Counted from the first letter of the stretch, positions 12,090 through 23,768 are shown. The stretch is 64,000 nt of DNA from Polytrichum commune (GCA_950295325.1 OX485803.1:66975554-67039553); one strand, 5' to 3'. Notes: a model not told the origin generated them from the letters alone. Made by a program: numbers and translations.

Positions 12090-12545
12090 TGCAAGAGCAT
12101 GTGACTTGAGTGTCTTGAGTGTTGAGAGGCTTATTTGAGAAGTTTGGAGGTGTTTAGAATTCAAAAATATTTGACTTGAGTGTTTGAGCATTTAAGGGCT
12201 TATTTGAGAGCTTAGAAGGTGTTTAGACTCCAAGATCACATGACTTGAGAGGCTTGAGTGTTGAGAAAAATAATTTGAGAGGTTTGGAGGTGTTAAGACT
12301 TCAAAGCGTATAACCTGAGTGTTTTGAGTGCTTAAAGGCTTATGTGAGAGCATTAAAGTTGTTTAGACTTCAAAAACATATGACTTGAGAGGCTTGAGTA
12401 TTGAGGAATTTATGTGAGAGGTTTAGGCTAGTCATTTGAATTCAAGAGGAGCATACTTGAGTGTTTTGAGGGATTAAATATTACAAAGGACATATGAGGG
12501 ATAACCTAGACATTTGAGCTCAAATAGAGCATACTTAGGCATATT
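12090..12545. repeat. 70-bp minisatellite between LTR blocks A and B
   Basis: Units begin with TGACTTGAG or a variant at 12102, 12172, 12241, 12311, 12381 and about 12452, giving spacings of 69-71 bases. A looser seventh unit starts near 12531. The unit pattern is TGACTTGAG, TTTGAG, GGCTTATTTGAGAG, GGTGTTTAGAC. No protein frame is preserved through the array. It fills most of the interior between LTR-like blocks A and B. Confidence 0.85.
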
Positions 12546-12646
12546 ATGGGAAAACTTATTGGCAATGTTAGAACCTCACTATATGTGGTTGAGAAACTAA
12601 GAAACTCAATAATATTACAAGTCTTTGACTACTCGCAAAGTAGAAG

Positions 12647-12910
12647 CGTTGAAAGTAAATCATTAGATTTCTCGTAGTCGTAGGAAACTATTAGAAGGAA
12701 TAAGGTTGTAATAAGTCTACAAGGTTGGTCCATAGTGGAAAAAGAGTTATCCCAAATTGTTTGTGAGAACCAAGTTGAAATAAACAATAAAGAGAGAAGT
12801 CAAGGGGTGGAGGAGACCATCTCACTTCAAGCATTGTTTATATGTCTTTGTGTATGTGTATATGCTTGTGCAATATCATCTCTAGTCCTATTAAATTTCA
12901 ATAAAATTTC
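12647..12910 (+). repeat. LTR-like block B (5' LTR of the coding copia unit)
   Basis: It starts after a polypurine-like CTACTCGCAAAGTAGAAG and shares ATTAGATTTCTCGTAGTC, GGAATAAGGTTGTAATAAG and ACCATCTCACTTCAAGCATT with the other blocks. It is followed after a gap by the primer-binding-like site at 12977. The right boundary is uncertain by several tens of bases. Confidence 0.7.
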
Positions 12911-12976
12911 AATTCATTGCGTGATGCATAGAATCAATATTGCAACACTAGATGCTACTCGGCTCTGCACTACAAG

Positions 12977-12988
12977 TGTTATCAAAGG
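12977..12988 (+). promoter_or_regulatory. Degenerate tRNA-Met primer-binding site
   Basis: TGTTATCAAAGG matches the plant copia consensus TGGTATCAGAGC at 9 of 12 positions and lies downstream of LTR block B, where minus-strand priming would occur. The mismatches suggest decay. Confidence 0.5.
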
Positions 12989-14089
12989 ATATAAATATCA
13001 TCATCAATGTTGTTGCCAAGCACTTCAAGAATTATTTGAAGTACAAAAATGCATTGTAAAGAGTTCAATTGGAACTAAATGATATATGAAAAATCATGAA
13101 TTGTTATTGAAAGATCCATTGGCTTTCGAAGTGGCAAGAAATCACTAGCCTTTGTAATTCATTAGAACCAATGCTAGAATGAAGGACGATGCAGAGCAAT
13201 AGACCTACTTGAAGCTGTGAAGTTTCACGTACATTTATTGCCTCTACCTTGTAATATATGTATTGTAATTGTTGTCAATGTGTTTCTTGGATTTTTAAAC
13301 ATAAATTTATGGATGTGATGATGGTGGTCTTTGTTTAAAAAATACATATAGCACAAATTTTCATGTTCTTTATAGAGGAGATGCAAGATATCAATGCCAC
13401 TCCTTTAGCAAGGAGACATGCTACCATACCATATTTTAATTTGGATCAGTAAGAGGACACTTACGTTGCCTACCTAGTGAGATTAGGGGTGCAAATTCTC
13501 ACGACATCAACATGGTTTGCAATAACATTGGGCAAGACCTGATTGAGGCATTGGTTTTTTATAAGAGCTCTGCAACTATTTTGTATGAGGCTTTAAAGAA
13601 GCCATTTAAGAACAACCACATCATGGATACAATTTAAAGTCTTGGAACCTACCAACATGCCCACACATCAAATTGGATTGACATGTTGGGGAGTACATTG
13701 TGTTGATTATAGAGTGCCACAAGAATTTCATGATAAATAAAACTTCTGCGTTTAATAAACCAACGCCAATAAAACAAGAGATCTTGATCTTTGAGTGACA
13801 TGGAACTTTGGAGCCAGATTGGGGCCATGGAGATGGACTCTTTATACCACATACGGACTAATGTGACTGTAAGAAGGGGTATTATTTGAGGCATTAACAT
13901 ACAAAGTATGCATAAAAGAGAGGTATTATTTCTCTCTCATGTGTACATTTAAAAAAATTGTTAAGTATATTAGAGTAAAAATATATGTACAAATGGAGGA
14001 CTTTGAAGTGTAGATAAAGTTGATTATAAATATCTTAGTGTAATCCAATACACGTTTTCATTGATTGTTGTGAAGCGTGGATCGAAGAC
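12989..14089 (+). other. Expected gag/protease interval of the copia element, unreadable
   Basis: In an intact copia element this interval would hold gag, a CCHC zinc knuckle and protease. None of these motifs is visible in any frame. A short coding-like stretch at about 13440-13630 (TYVAYLVRLG and following) is unrecognised. The interval is shorter than usual and probably carries deletions or unrelated insertions. Confidence 0.4.
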
Positions 14090-15191
14090 AAACAACATAA
14101 GGTTGCGTTTCCGAATGAGGGAGGGAGGCGAGCGACCAAGCCTTTGGAAATCGTACAATTTGACGTGTGTGGCTCATGAGGACTACATCTTTGGGTGGTG
14201 CAAGGTATTTTGTAGCTTTCATTGATGATTTTTCAAAGAAGGTGTGGTTATATGTGTTGAAATCTAAAGGAAATTGCTTCTAGAAGTTCAATGCACTTGT
14301 AGAACACAATTAGAGCACAAAATCAAATCGTTTCGGTCGGACAATGACGGGGAATTTGTTTTCAAGGCATTCAACCATTTTTTGAAGGATCATGGTATTG
14401 CGAAGCAAACATCTACCCCATACAGGCCTCAACAAAATGGAATGGTGGAGCGTGCAAATCCTACCATTGTGGAGATGGCAAGAAACATGCTTCATGCTCA
14501 AAACCTTGATAAATTGTTTTGGACGAAAGCGGTGGTTAATGCGGTTTACACACGAAATTGTTGTCCAACAAGGACGTTTGATTTCATTACATCCCAGGAA
14601 ACATGGAGCAGAAGGAGGCCTTGCATTACACACATGTGTATGTTTGGGTGCGTTGACTACGCAATGGTGCCGGATGAACAAAGGAGTAAACTCAATGTAA
14701 AGGGCACAAACTGTTTGTTTTTGGGTTATTGTAAGGGGACTGAGGCCTATAGGCTAATGTATTTACAAACTAAAAAAATCATACAAAGTAGAGACGTGGT
14801 GTTTATGAAAGATGGCACGAGCATTAGAAACGCTTTGGATATTCGTCAAAGTGGGAGAAATGAAGGCCTTACTGTGGTTATTGTATATGAATCTTCCAAA
14901 TCATCTTGTTATGACGATGGTGAGGAGCACGAGGAGCAAGTGGGAGATCACTTCGTTGCAAATGAGGACGCAATCAAAATTCTTGTGAATAATGACGGCC
15001 GCGTTAAGAGATTCGGCAATGATAGAAGATATCCTAAGAGGGAGCGACATCCGCCCGGAGAGTGGTGGAAGAATCACATTCTATCCCAACATGGCGAAGA
15101 ACGGGCCAATATAGCATTGTTGGATGATTCTTTAAATTTATGCGAAGTGTTGAGATCCAAAGATGCGAGCAAGTGGGAGGCCGCAATGTAA
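14090..15191 (+). pseudogene. Ty1-copia integrase
   Basis: The reading starts near an HKVAFP pre-integrase segment (about 14090) and QFDVCG, which holds the first catalytic Asp. It shifts frame, then runs open from 14274. SDNDGEF (about residues 22-28 of the open frame) gives the second Asp, and QQNGMVERAN gives the catalytic Glu. A C-terminal GCVDYAMVP and NCLFLGY segment follows, as in copia integrases. In an intact element it would insert the cDNA into the genome. A stop and a frameshift near 14180 break the N-terminal part. Confidence 0.85.
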
Positions 15192-15229
15192 GAGTATGAT
15201 TCGCTCATGGCAAACGATACGTGAGAATT

Positions 15230-15818
15230 GACCAAGCTTCCAAAGGATCGCAAGAATGTAGGATGCAAATGGGTGTTCCACATTAAGGATGCATTTGGTG
15301 AAATTGTTAGATAGAAGGCACGGTTAGTGGCAAATGAATATTCTCAAATGGCCGCATTGGATTTTAATAAGACCTTTGCTCCTGTGGCCAAGTTTATCAC
15401 CAATAGATGCATATTCGCATTAGAAGTGGCCATGAATTAGGAGATCCACCAAATGGATGTAAAAAAAACGTTTTTTAATGAAATGTTGGAGGTGGAGATT
15501 TATATGGATCAACCGGAGGATTTTATAGAAGAGGGGATAAAAGATCTTGTGTGCAAACTCAAGAAAACTTTGTACATGCTCAAGCAATCGCCGAGGGCGT
15601 GGTACCACTGTATCGACTCGTTCTTCACTAATGAGGGCTTTTGTAGGAGCCAAATGGATCAGTTGTTGTACGTCAAACAAACATGTGAATATTTGTTGGT
15701 GGAAATCCTCTACGTTGATGATTTGATCATATTGGCAAGTAATGTAACCCAATTGAAGTGGTTGAAATCGGAGCTCGAGAAAGAATTTGGGATGAGCGAT
15801 CTTGGAAAATTACATTAA
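15230..15818 (+). pseudogene. Ty1-copia reverse transcriptase
   Basis: The frame contains WVFHIKD, KARLVA, FNKTFAPVAKF, MDVKKTFFNE, YMDQPEDF, VCKLKKTLYMLKQSPRAWY and the catalytic YVDDLIIL, in the standard copia order. In-frame stops interrupt it after GEIVR, after EVAMN and after LGKLH, so no full polymerase can be made. Codon content and motif spacing are otherwise well preserved, suggesting fairly recent decay. Confidence 0.9.
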
Positions 15819-15827
15819 TATGTAGGT

Positions 15828-16690
15828 GTTGACTTTGAGAGGAATAGAGAAGTCCGTACCATTAGCATGAACCAAAGGAGCTACATTGAAGAGGTCCTCA
15901 AGTGTTTTAACTTGGAAAAATGCAAACTAGTTGGAACTCCGTTCGATGTGAATTCTAAATTGTTAAAACTTTCGGATGAGGAATTTATGAATGTGCAAAG
16001 GGAGATGAAAGGTGTTCCATATAAGGCCGGAGTAAGATCTCTCATGTATGGAATGATGGCCGCGAGGGCCAATATTGAATTTGTGGTAAGTACGGTGAGC
16101 CAATTCATGTCGAAGGCCAGTCCACCGCAATAGATGGCCGTAAAACGTATCATGAGATATTTAAAGGGCAATGTGGACTTCAAATTATGCCTCGGAGGCA
16201 AGGAAATTGTCTTCAGAGGTTTTTGTGATGCAGATTGGGCAGGAAATGCAAACGACTGGCAATCCACCATAGGGTACGTATTTTTTGTTGGTGTTGGAGT
16301 CATTTCATGGAAATGCAAGAAACAACCAACCATTGCATCGTCTATGATGAAGGTGGAGTATGGCTATTAGCCATTGTACTAAAGAAACGGTTTGGCTTCG
16401 GCAACTTTTGGCGAATGTGAGATATGTGCAAGAAGGACCAACATTCATTAATGTGACAATCAAGGATACATAGCACTTGCAAAGGATCCCACACACCATT
16501 CTCGCATCAAACATATCGATGTACAACATCACTTCATCACTTCATCAAAGAGAAACTAGAAAACTAAGAGATTTGTTTGAAGTATTGTCCTACAGAGGAT
16601 ATGATAGCGGATGTGCTAACCAAACCACTTGCAAAGGATAGGCATCAAACATTAACAAAGGCAATGGGTTTAGAAGCCTTTGACTACTCA
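15828..16690 (+). pseudogene. Ty1-copia connection and RNase H region
   Basis: After the reverse transcriptase the frame continues with YVGVDFERN, NQRSYIEEVLKCF, CKLVGTPFD, GSLMYGMMA-like and IMRYLKGN. The RNase H start FCDADWAGN and TGYVFFVG-like segments follow, and then HSRIKHIDVQHHF and a DVLTKPLAKDRH-like terminus. Stops lie after ASPPQ and in the KVEYGY region. All of this is usual at the end of copia pol. Confidence 0.85.
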
Positions 16691-16701
16691 CAAAGTGGGA
16701 G
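16691..16701 (+). promoter_or_regulatory. Polypurine tract of the copia element
   Basis: CAAAGTGGGAG lies directly before the LTR start TGTAGAAGATAG, where plus-strand synthesis would be primed. The equivalent position before block B reads CAAAGTAGAAG. Confidence 0.65.
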
Positions 16702-17870
16702 TGTAGAAGATAGAGCATTAGATTGCTCGTAGTCAATAAAAATATAAAGAAAGAAATAAGAGAAAGAATAAGATTAGAATCACGGGGAGGTCACTCCCTC
16801 TTTAATTAATGCATACACGTGCGCTCATGACTTATTTATCGGGGGGCTATTTACCTTGCTAGAAAAGATTATAAGGTATGTTATTTTTCAAAATAAAGAT
16901 AAATGTTTGTATTTTAATACACCCTATCAGTTATTATAATTTTGGTGGAATCATTTTTAAATACCTTATTTTTTTATACTGCATTTTTTTTCTTAAATTC
17001 TAACTTACCAAGTTTTTTATTTTACCCTAATTTTTTTTTCTCGGAGCCCAACTATTGTCCATTTTTTTCTTTAACCGCATTTTATTTCGTACACCTTATT
17101 TTTTATTTTGGTTTTGTAAGCAACATTTTTTTCATGAAGGACATTCCTCTTTTTACAACCATGAATTATGAAGTTCAACCACAATGCTAAACTCACATGA
17201 ACTAAATCAAAACAATAAACCTAAGGCAAAGGCATGCAACTGAAGCATTGTCTTAGACTATGAAATACAATCAAACAAAGCGCCAAAATTTTCCCTCCTA
17301 GCATGTGGGTAGAGACCATTAACTCCATATTGGAACCGTTGGTTCAGTACTGTTCAAGCAAGCATGCGTGCAAAGTCATCCATCCAAGCATTTTCAAAAG
17401 AAATTTGTTTTTTTTCATCCACTAGCACAGACCCAACCCTAGACCTGCTACTCCTGGTAATTGTTTTCATGTTATTTTACATGTACAGACTAGATAAAAG
17501 AGGCCATAATATGTGATGGTATTTTACATGTAACCATATTTCATTATTTAAAAACCCCCTATATTATATGTACGTGTTTTGCAAAATTTACCTACAATGA
17601 ATATAATAGACCCTATTTTTTATCACACGTTATTTCTACGATTTTTGCCAGTGACCTCCTCATGGTTTGAATAAGGCTACCATGCTAGTCGAAAGAGGGA
17701 TACGAGTTATCCCATACTATTTGTGTGAACCAATGAAGAGAAGAAAAGCAATAAAAGGCAAAGTAAGGAGAGCATGAAATCATCTCACTCCAAGCATTGT
17801 TCATATGCCTTTGTATACATGTCTATGCTCGTGTAATCTTATCTCTTGTTGATTCCAATAGTTATTTGGT
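16702..17870 (+). repeat. LTR-like block C (3' LTR), split by an insertion
   Basis: The left part (16702-16785) has TAGAGCATTAGATTGCTC and AATAAGATTAG. The right part (17660-about 17870) resumes with GGTTTGAATAAGGCTACC and continues through ATCATCTCACTCCAAGC to TTCCAATAG. Blocks A and B lack the 16786-17659 segment between these parts, which supports insertion into block C. Confidence 0.75.
16786..17659. mobile_element. 874-bp TIR element nested in the copia 3' LTR
   Basis: The left end GGAGGTCACTCCC (from 16786) is the inverse of GCCAGTGACCTCC (ending 17659), giving a 10-base perfect TIR GGAGGTCACT. Flanks TCACGG (16780-16785) and TCATGG (17660-17665) differ at one base and may be a target duplication. 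The interior is AT- and T-rich with no supported gene; the frame at 16942-17190 is a phenylalanine-rich artefact of poly-T sequence. Superfamily unknown. Confidence 0.65.
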
Positions 17871-19149
17871 GCTTGATGAAGTTGGGGTTTAGAGGAGTTG
17901 GGAGTCCTTGGCCCCCAAGTCGTGGGGATCTTTGCCATGTTCAATAACTAACAAGGATATTGGAAATGAGTTTTGACATCTTCGGGTCCCCCCCCCCCCC
18001 TAACTGGATGATAAAACCAAAAAAAAAGAATCAATTTCCTAACTATCTAATTTCGTAGGAACCAATTTTTAATTGAAAAGGGGGTAAACAAGTTGGGAAA
18101 GTTGGTTCCAACCAACAACCTTGCCTCCTCGACCAACTCGAAGGCCATCTAGGGGATTCTTAGAAAGTTGCACTCAAATTTCCCCGTTGAATGCCTCTAT
18201 GTCCAACAATGGACCCCTTTAAGAAAACATAAAGTGAAGCCTATGATGACTTAATGCCTAAATGCATGAGCCTATTTCCAAAACTCAAAGCATTGCATAT
18301 GAGTAATTTTTGATTTATTTGAAGGAGCGCAAGCTCTAGAGGAAAATCCTACCAAAGTAGGCAAATGTACATTCAAACTGTAATCAATATTTTATCATGA
18401 TTGGGTCATATTTGGATTAGTTGTGATTTTTTTTCATGTAAAACAAATAAAATTGAAAATGAATAAAACTGTAACCATTTAATATCAATCCAAAATTTTC
18501 ATTTGTGGTAGAGATAGTATGTATCTAGTAGGCAAGCAAATCCAAAGGTTATAGTTTCAAGAGACACATGATTGATACCTCCCTAGAATTTGGTATTCCA
18601 TTTTGGGCACTTAGATTTCACTCTTCTCAACGGTGTAAAATTTACAATTTTAAGTCTTTTGCTCAATTCCAACAGCCAAAATATGCATCTTGACCTAACT
18701 TAAACATGTCATGAGAGAAGTATCTCTCCAATAGAGGTTTGGAAATTGATGATTTGGCCCTCTGACCATAAATTGACCACTTGGTAGTCACCAATGCTAC
18801 CAAGGGTTAACATCGTAACAACTCTTCTTTGCAAGTTTGCCTTCATATATCGGACTAAGTGAAGTATAAGTTGTTTATCTTACACAATACTAAATTATGG
18901 AAGGCTCAACATTTGTGTCATCAACCCTAAAACGTTCAAATGATTAGGCTGGCCTCGCATTAGATTAATGGCCTTCCAAGTGACTTTTAAGTTTCATATC
19001 CTATACAAAACGAGGGGAACGACTATCTATTTTAAATGACAGTCGAACCAAGTCTTTGTAGTTTATTGAGTGGACTTTGAATTGACGATACCTTCAGAGT
19101 ACCCAATATGGGATAAAATACTAGATCTACACACTATCGAACACACAAT
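17871..19149. other. Intergenic sequence with a 12-C run
   Basis: A run of 12 C lies at 17989-18000. No frame or inverted pair was supported elsewhere in the stretch. Confidence 0.4.
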
Positions 19150-19330
19150 CAGATTACTCTATCAGGTCAAACTAGGGATCTATAGAAGAATATACCTCAA
19201 ATGAATGAAAGCAAAACTGGGAGATGTCAACATGAAACTGGTTGGATTTAGAAATCGCTAGCTAGGATCTTGACCGACTCTATATGCCCAAACACTTCTC
19301 GGGCAGTGGATCAAACATTTTCAGCAATGG
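19150..19330 (+). repeat. AACCGGTT-type interspersed repeat, partial copy
   Basis: It shares the 3' half of the family: AGAATATACCTCAAATGAATG, AGCAAAACTGGGAGATGTCAA, ACTGGTTGGATTTAGAAATC and ATCTTGACCGACTC, in the order seen at 3510-3640. The GGTTGAGTTTGAGAAATAACC head is missing. Confidence 0.6.
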
Positions 19331-19552
19331 ACACAAAGACTCGTGAAGTTTCCAACAAGTTGGTGTGGTGTCAATGTACAATATGCAAATGCAAATTGTA
19401 TGAGCAGGGACAGTCATGATAAACAAGAACAAAAACTACGATGATGAACGTACACACTCAACACATTACCTTCAAGCATGCATTGAATGCACAAGGAACA
19501 CCATAACCACCAAACTTGTGTGCATTAGGGTTGCAAAGTGTGCACACACAAC

Positions 19553-19885
19553 TAAGGGCCACTTCACACATGAGCCATGGGCTGTGACCATGTCATTTTG
19601 AGGGCCCTTGACTCTCATCCAAGGGTTGTACGTGTAGTCTAAGGCCCTTGACTCTGACATAGTATGTTGGAATTTGCATCAAGCCTACCTCTTGAAAGTG
19701 GGCTTGACGTAAATTCCAACAAACCATGAAACATTATTCATAGTTTGTCATATAGGAATTCATGTAGAATTTTCATCCATGATTTTGATTTTTTTGATTT
19801 TTTTTTAAAAAGAGTCCTTTGACCAATGAGAGATCTTAGAATACAATGGTCGTGGGCCTTCGATCTCATGTGTGAAGTGGCTATA
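19553..19885. mobile_element. AGGGCCACTTCAC-family element, copy 2
   Basis: The left end TAAGGGCCACTTCACACATG (19553-19572) is inverse to CATGTGTGAAGTGGC (19867-19881). The interior includes an inverted GGTAGGC/ GTGGGC pair around a TGGAATTTGC...GTAAATTCCA block (19668-19715). No coding frame is supported. Confidence 0.6.
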
Positions 19886-20046
19886 AGGTATCCATGCCTC
19901 ACACCAACATATAACCTAAACTCAACATTGTTTGCCATTGCTATATAGTTGTTTTTCTTAGTCCACCAAGGTGTGCATACCTCAAACTATTATATCCCAT
20001 TGGTATGAGGTATGTGGACCTGATTTGGTTGCTTTTCTTAATCAAC

Positions 20047-20625
20047 TAAGGGCCACTTCACACACGTGCCAAGAGCCATGACCATGAAATTGTGAGAGCC
20101 CACAAGAAAGTGTCCAAAGGTTGTCCCAACACGTCTCCAAAATCATGTAGTTTGGTCAAAGTGAGAAGTGCCCATGTCCCTTATAGCAATGAACATTATG
20201 GGTTGGGATACACATATCCTAGGGCCACTTCGCACACGAGACTGAGAGCCCATGACTATTACACTTCAAGCACTCTCATTGGTGGAAAAGGCAGAGCCGG
20301 TTCAAGTTCACTTCACACTACGCTTGAGGGACCAATGGAGTATGTGAATGCAAGCTGGATGTAAAGTCTACATGGATTCCTACATGGCCTCAAATGGATC
20401 ATGTTTCATGGTCACTTGGACTATTTTCAAAAACAACCTCTTGGAGGTAGGCCTAACACAAAACCGGGAGACCATGGCACTCCAAACGCTCACAACCGTT
20501 GATTTATTCTATTTTATCATGTGTGAGGATTTGCGTGAACATAAATTCATTGAAATAGTATTTGGTTGAGGGCCCAGTCACATGTGGCGTCACACTACAC
20601 TTGAGGATCCGTGAAGTTATGAATC
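20047..20625. mobile_element. AGGGCCACTTCAC-family element fragments in tandem
   Basis: One terminus TAAGGGCCACTTCACACACG starts at 20047 and runs to about 20160, matching 2608-2710. A second terminus AGGGCCACTTCGCACACGAG starts at 20221, and the sequence to about 20620 is the inverse complement of 2700-3013. Thus an A-end fragment lies next to a copy that lacks its A end. The B-end part (20221-20455) is nearly identical to 45426-45661. Confidence 0.65.
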
Positions 20626-21859
20626 ACAAATTAAAGCAAGATAGTTAACAAATCAGTTTGTGTTTGCAGCCATTTTCCTCATAGAATTCTAAGCTCATAG
20701 GAAAATCTTATTCATTATAAAGGGAACGTTCTATTTATCATTACATGATCATGCTTGTCCCTCCAATTATATTCATGTTGAGTCAATCGTGATTCACACA
20801 CACACGTTTTAGTATCTTTGCATTGACATGTGATGTTTGTTCACTAACATGTTCCCATCATACGGCTCACTAACTCTCTTTTTTGTTCCGATTTGCATGG
20901 ACTTCATTGACTCTGGCTTCTTGGGTGGGTGATTCATCACCGCATGGAAATGGGGGGCATGGACTCATGAACACAAGCTTCAGTTATCCATGATTGTAAT
21001 ATTTTTGAGCACCTAGTCCACACTCTGTTAAACAAATGGTTTTTTAGTATCAATCCTTAGATGCACACATAACCACACACCACTCAAATATAGGTGCATG
21101 TCTAAGAAGACAATTTGAATTAGACAAAATTGAAACTGTGAAGTGTTGATTCTAGATTCAATGTTTGACTTTAGCCATGCATGCCTTAGAAAATGCCATA
21201 TTATTTTGTCCAAATCAATTTATAGCTATTACATAGAACTGCTCACTAATTTATTCTTTAATGTGTAGGATATAGGGGAGATTGTAAAGCCCATGTAAAC
21301 TAGAGCATGTTATTTTTACGGTGACTTGCATGTAAAACATGTTGTGTTTTGGTGCACATAAAACCAAATGGTGTTTTTGTGTTGTAATTGAATTATTTAT
21401 TTAACTAAAATCCATCTTACATTAGACACTGGAAACTACCACATGCAATTATGTTTTAGTTTCATTCATCTTTGTAAAGAGCTCATACATAATTACTTCA
21501 TATGTTTGGCACTTTAAAATAGTGAAGATTGGATGTGTTTCATCTCATTCACCTCGTGATCATTTCTTCCAATTGGATGAAAACGGTGTGCTTCTTTCTT
21601 TCATAGTTGATCTTGGTTATATTTCTTACCCCTCTAAAAGGAGCCAGCGTTTCTATCATTTCATCAATACCATATCATTTCACCTCGTCATATATAGTCT
21701 TGATATTCCAAGTTAGATTGATGAATACATGGAGATGAGATGCTCATTCATCTGTCACATGTGTGTTGTCAAGGCTAGATGACACATCCCAAATGACAAG
21801 GGCTATAGGAGATGTGATGCTAAACGCCCTTTATCCATGTATCACTAATTGTGAAGTGA
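20626..21859. other. Intergenic sequence, nothing recognised
   Basis: AT-rich with short uninformative frames on both strands. No motif was found. Confidence 0.4.
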
Positions 21860-22110
21860 CCCAAGCAACATTACAATAATCATCTCACCTGACACAAATT
21901 GGTACCAAAACTTCAACCCATACTCGGGCCCATTCCCAGATACACATATTATCGCTCACTTTGTGGCAGATACAATCACATACGAAGAACCTACCATACC
22001 ACCTGAACTTAATATACCTAGGAAAGAACTCTCCACACTACAAATAATCTGCATACACCACCAAAATAACCACATAGGCACCTATGAACAGCTAAATCAA
22101 CTCACCCATA

Positions 22111-22722
22111 TTGCAATATAACCTCTCAATAACACAACTATACACACAGATTGCCATGCACCCCCCCCCCCCGAATACCCTTGTCAACCCTAACAAAAAG
22201 TGGTCCAAATTAACTTACCCTGATACCCCCATACTCAATGTATCACCTTTGCCTCAACTACCGGACTACCAAACTAACTTACCATTGAAATACCACCCAC
22301 AATTTAGTTATTACACTGATGGCTCATTCAAAGAACCCAAACTAATCTCTACCGGAGTATGGAGGAAAGAAATGGCAGGATATGGTATCTATAGCCCTAA
22401 AGGACTAAGTATAGCCGAAAGGCTATATGGACACCATAATATCCTCATAGCGGAAATGATGGCTATACATAAAACATTCCGAATTATCAACGACCAATAT
22501 CCAAATGAGCCCGCATATATATTCACCGATAGCCTCAATGTCCTATACCTACTAAACACACAAATCAAACACCCCACACTACACAATAGTCACCCAAACC
22601 AAGTCACACTTGCCTCCATGGTAAAATTACTCCAAAAACGCTCTCAACCAACCACATTATACAAAGTTAGAGCACATGTCAACATAGATGGCAATGAACA
22701 AGCAGATAAATTAGCAAAATAA
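22111..22722 (+). pseudogene. LINE RNase H domain
   Basis: YYTDGSF (about residues 67-73) holds the first catalytic Asp, AEMMAIH the Glu, FTDSLN the second Asp, and VRAHVNIDGNEQADKLA the final His/Asp. This is a complete RNase H1-type catalytic set, which in LINEs removes RNA during target-primed synthesis. The frame stops after LAK at 22720-22722, yet the same frame continues with coding-like sequence to a TGA near 22804. The true protein therefore read through, and these are inactivating stops. Confidence 0.85.
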
Positions 22723-22802
22723 GGAATGAACCTTGCCCATAGAAATGCCATACACCCACACGAACACGCTCATGCCACACCTTACTACTATCAAAAAGAT
22801 GT

Positions 22803-23768
22803 ATGACCCTCCATGATAGACACGCCAGACAAAGGCCAGTCAGATTCCTAGAAAAACAAATAAAAAAATATGACAGAACAAACAACTTAGAAAACATGGC
22901 CACACAAACCCCTAATATTTGGAAATGGATAGGCAATGAACACATTGACAAAGAACTATCTAACGAATTCTGGAATAACCCTACTATTACGGACAAACAT
23001 AAGGCATGTCTTATCAAATTTCGTACAGGAACTTACATGGGCCAAGCCAGAAAACAACTCTTCTTTGGTAGACAAAGATTCCCCACCATCACCTGTCCCA
23101 TCTGTAACTCATACGAACCTGACACATGGCTACATGTACTACTCACATGTAGGCAACAACATATTCACTCTCTACACGTAAAAAGACATAACAAAGCAGT
23201 ATGGGAAATAAGGAAATTACTAATATCATCTGAAAAATCCCGATGCTACACCCTTATGAACGCTGGCACCTTTAATGACAACCCCCAAGAAAACACCGTC
23301 CCTAACTGGTTATTACCCTGCACATGTGGAACCCAAAGATGCCACTGTAACTCCTGTTTTAAACCCGACATTCTTTGCGTTAAAGGACTACCATATCAAA
23401 ATACACCCCCCACAAATGTAGACCAAACAATTACCATACAATTCATTGAATTCACGTACTGTAATGATAGATTTTCACCAACAACTCTAGAAGCCAAAAC
23501 TAACAAATACCAACCACTGATAGAAAGTATTGTTGCCCTAGGTTGGAAAATCGACCCGCTTATTGTTATTACAGCAGGCGCCAGAGCCGCAACACACATC
23601 CCATCAATGAAACTACTGGAAGACAAATTTAAAATACCTATGCCATCCATCCAAAATACCTTCAAAAACATTAATACCATTGCGATACAATACGCCATGT
23701 CCATATTGCTCCACAAAAGAAGACTTGAAAATCACCAACCTCTACCTCAAATACAAGACCCCCCCTAG
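22803..23768 (+). pseudogene. LINE C-terminal domain with CPIC...H...C zinc finger
   Basis: The 321-residue frame has CPICN, then DTWLHVLLTC and HIHSLHVKRHNKAVWEI at about residues 96-140. This zinc-binding knuckle is typical of LINE C-termini. A second Cys/His-rich patch (LPCTCGTQRCHCNSCF, about residues 177-192) follows. A conserved-looking basic tail ends with IPSMKLLEDKFKIP and RLENHQPLPQ. It is joined to the RNase H frame by a frameshift near 22830. The start codon given is only the first Met of the open frame. Confidence 0.7.

Larger units (their letters stand above)
11575..17870 (+). mobile_element. Ty1-copia retrotransposon complex with three LTR-like blocks
   Basis: Three blocks share an LTR-like sequence: A (about 11575-11905), B (12647-about 12910) and C (16702-about 17870, interrupted). 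The pol fragments lie between B and C in the copia order integrase, reverse transcriptase, RNase H. A primer-site-like TGTTATCAAAGG follows B and a polypurine CAAAGTGGGAG precedes C. A similar GACTACTCGCAAAGTAGAAG also precedes B, so B can be read as the 3' LTR of an upstream A-B unit and the 5' LTR of the B-C unit. Gag is not recognisable. Multiple stops make the element defective. Confidence 0.8.

Noticed and set aside
14310-14681. 123-residue minus-strand frame
   Set aside because: Antisense shadow of the copia integrase.
16942-17190. Phenylalanine-rich 82-residue frame resembling a membrane protein
   Set aside because: It is the product of poly-T sequence inside a TIR element.
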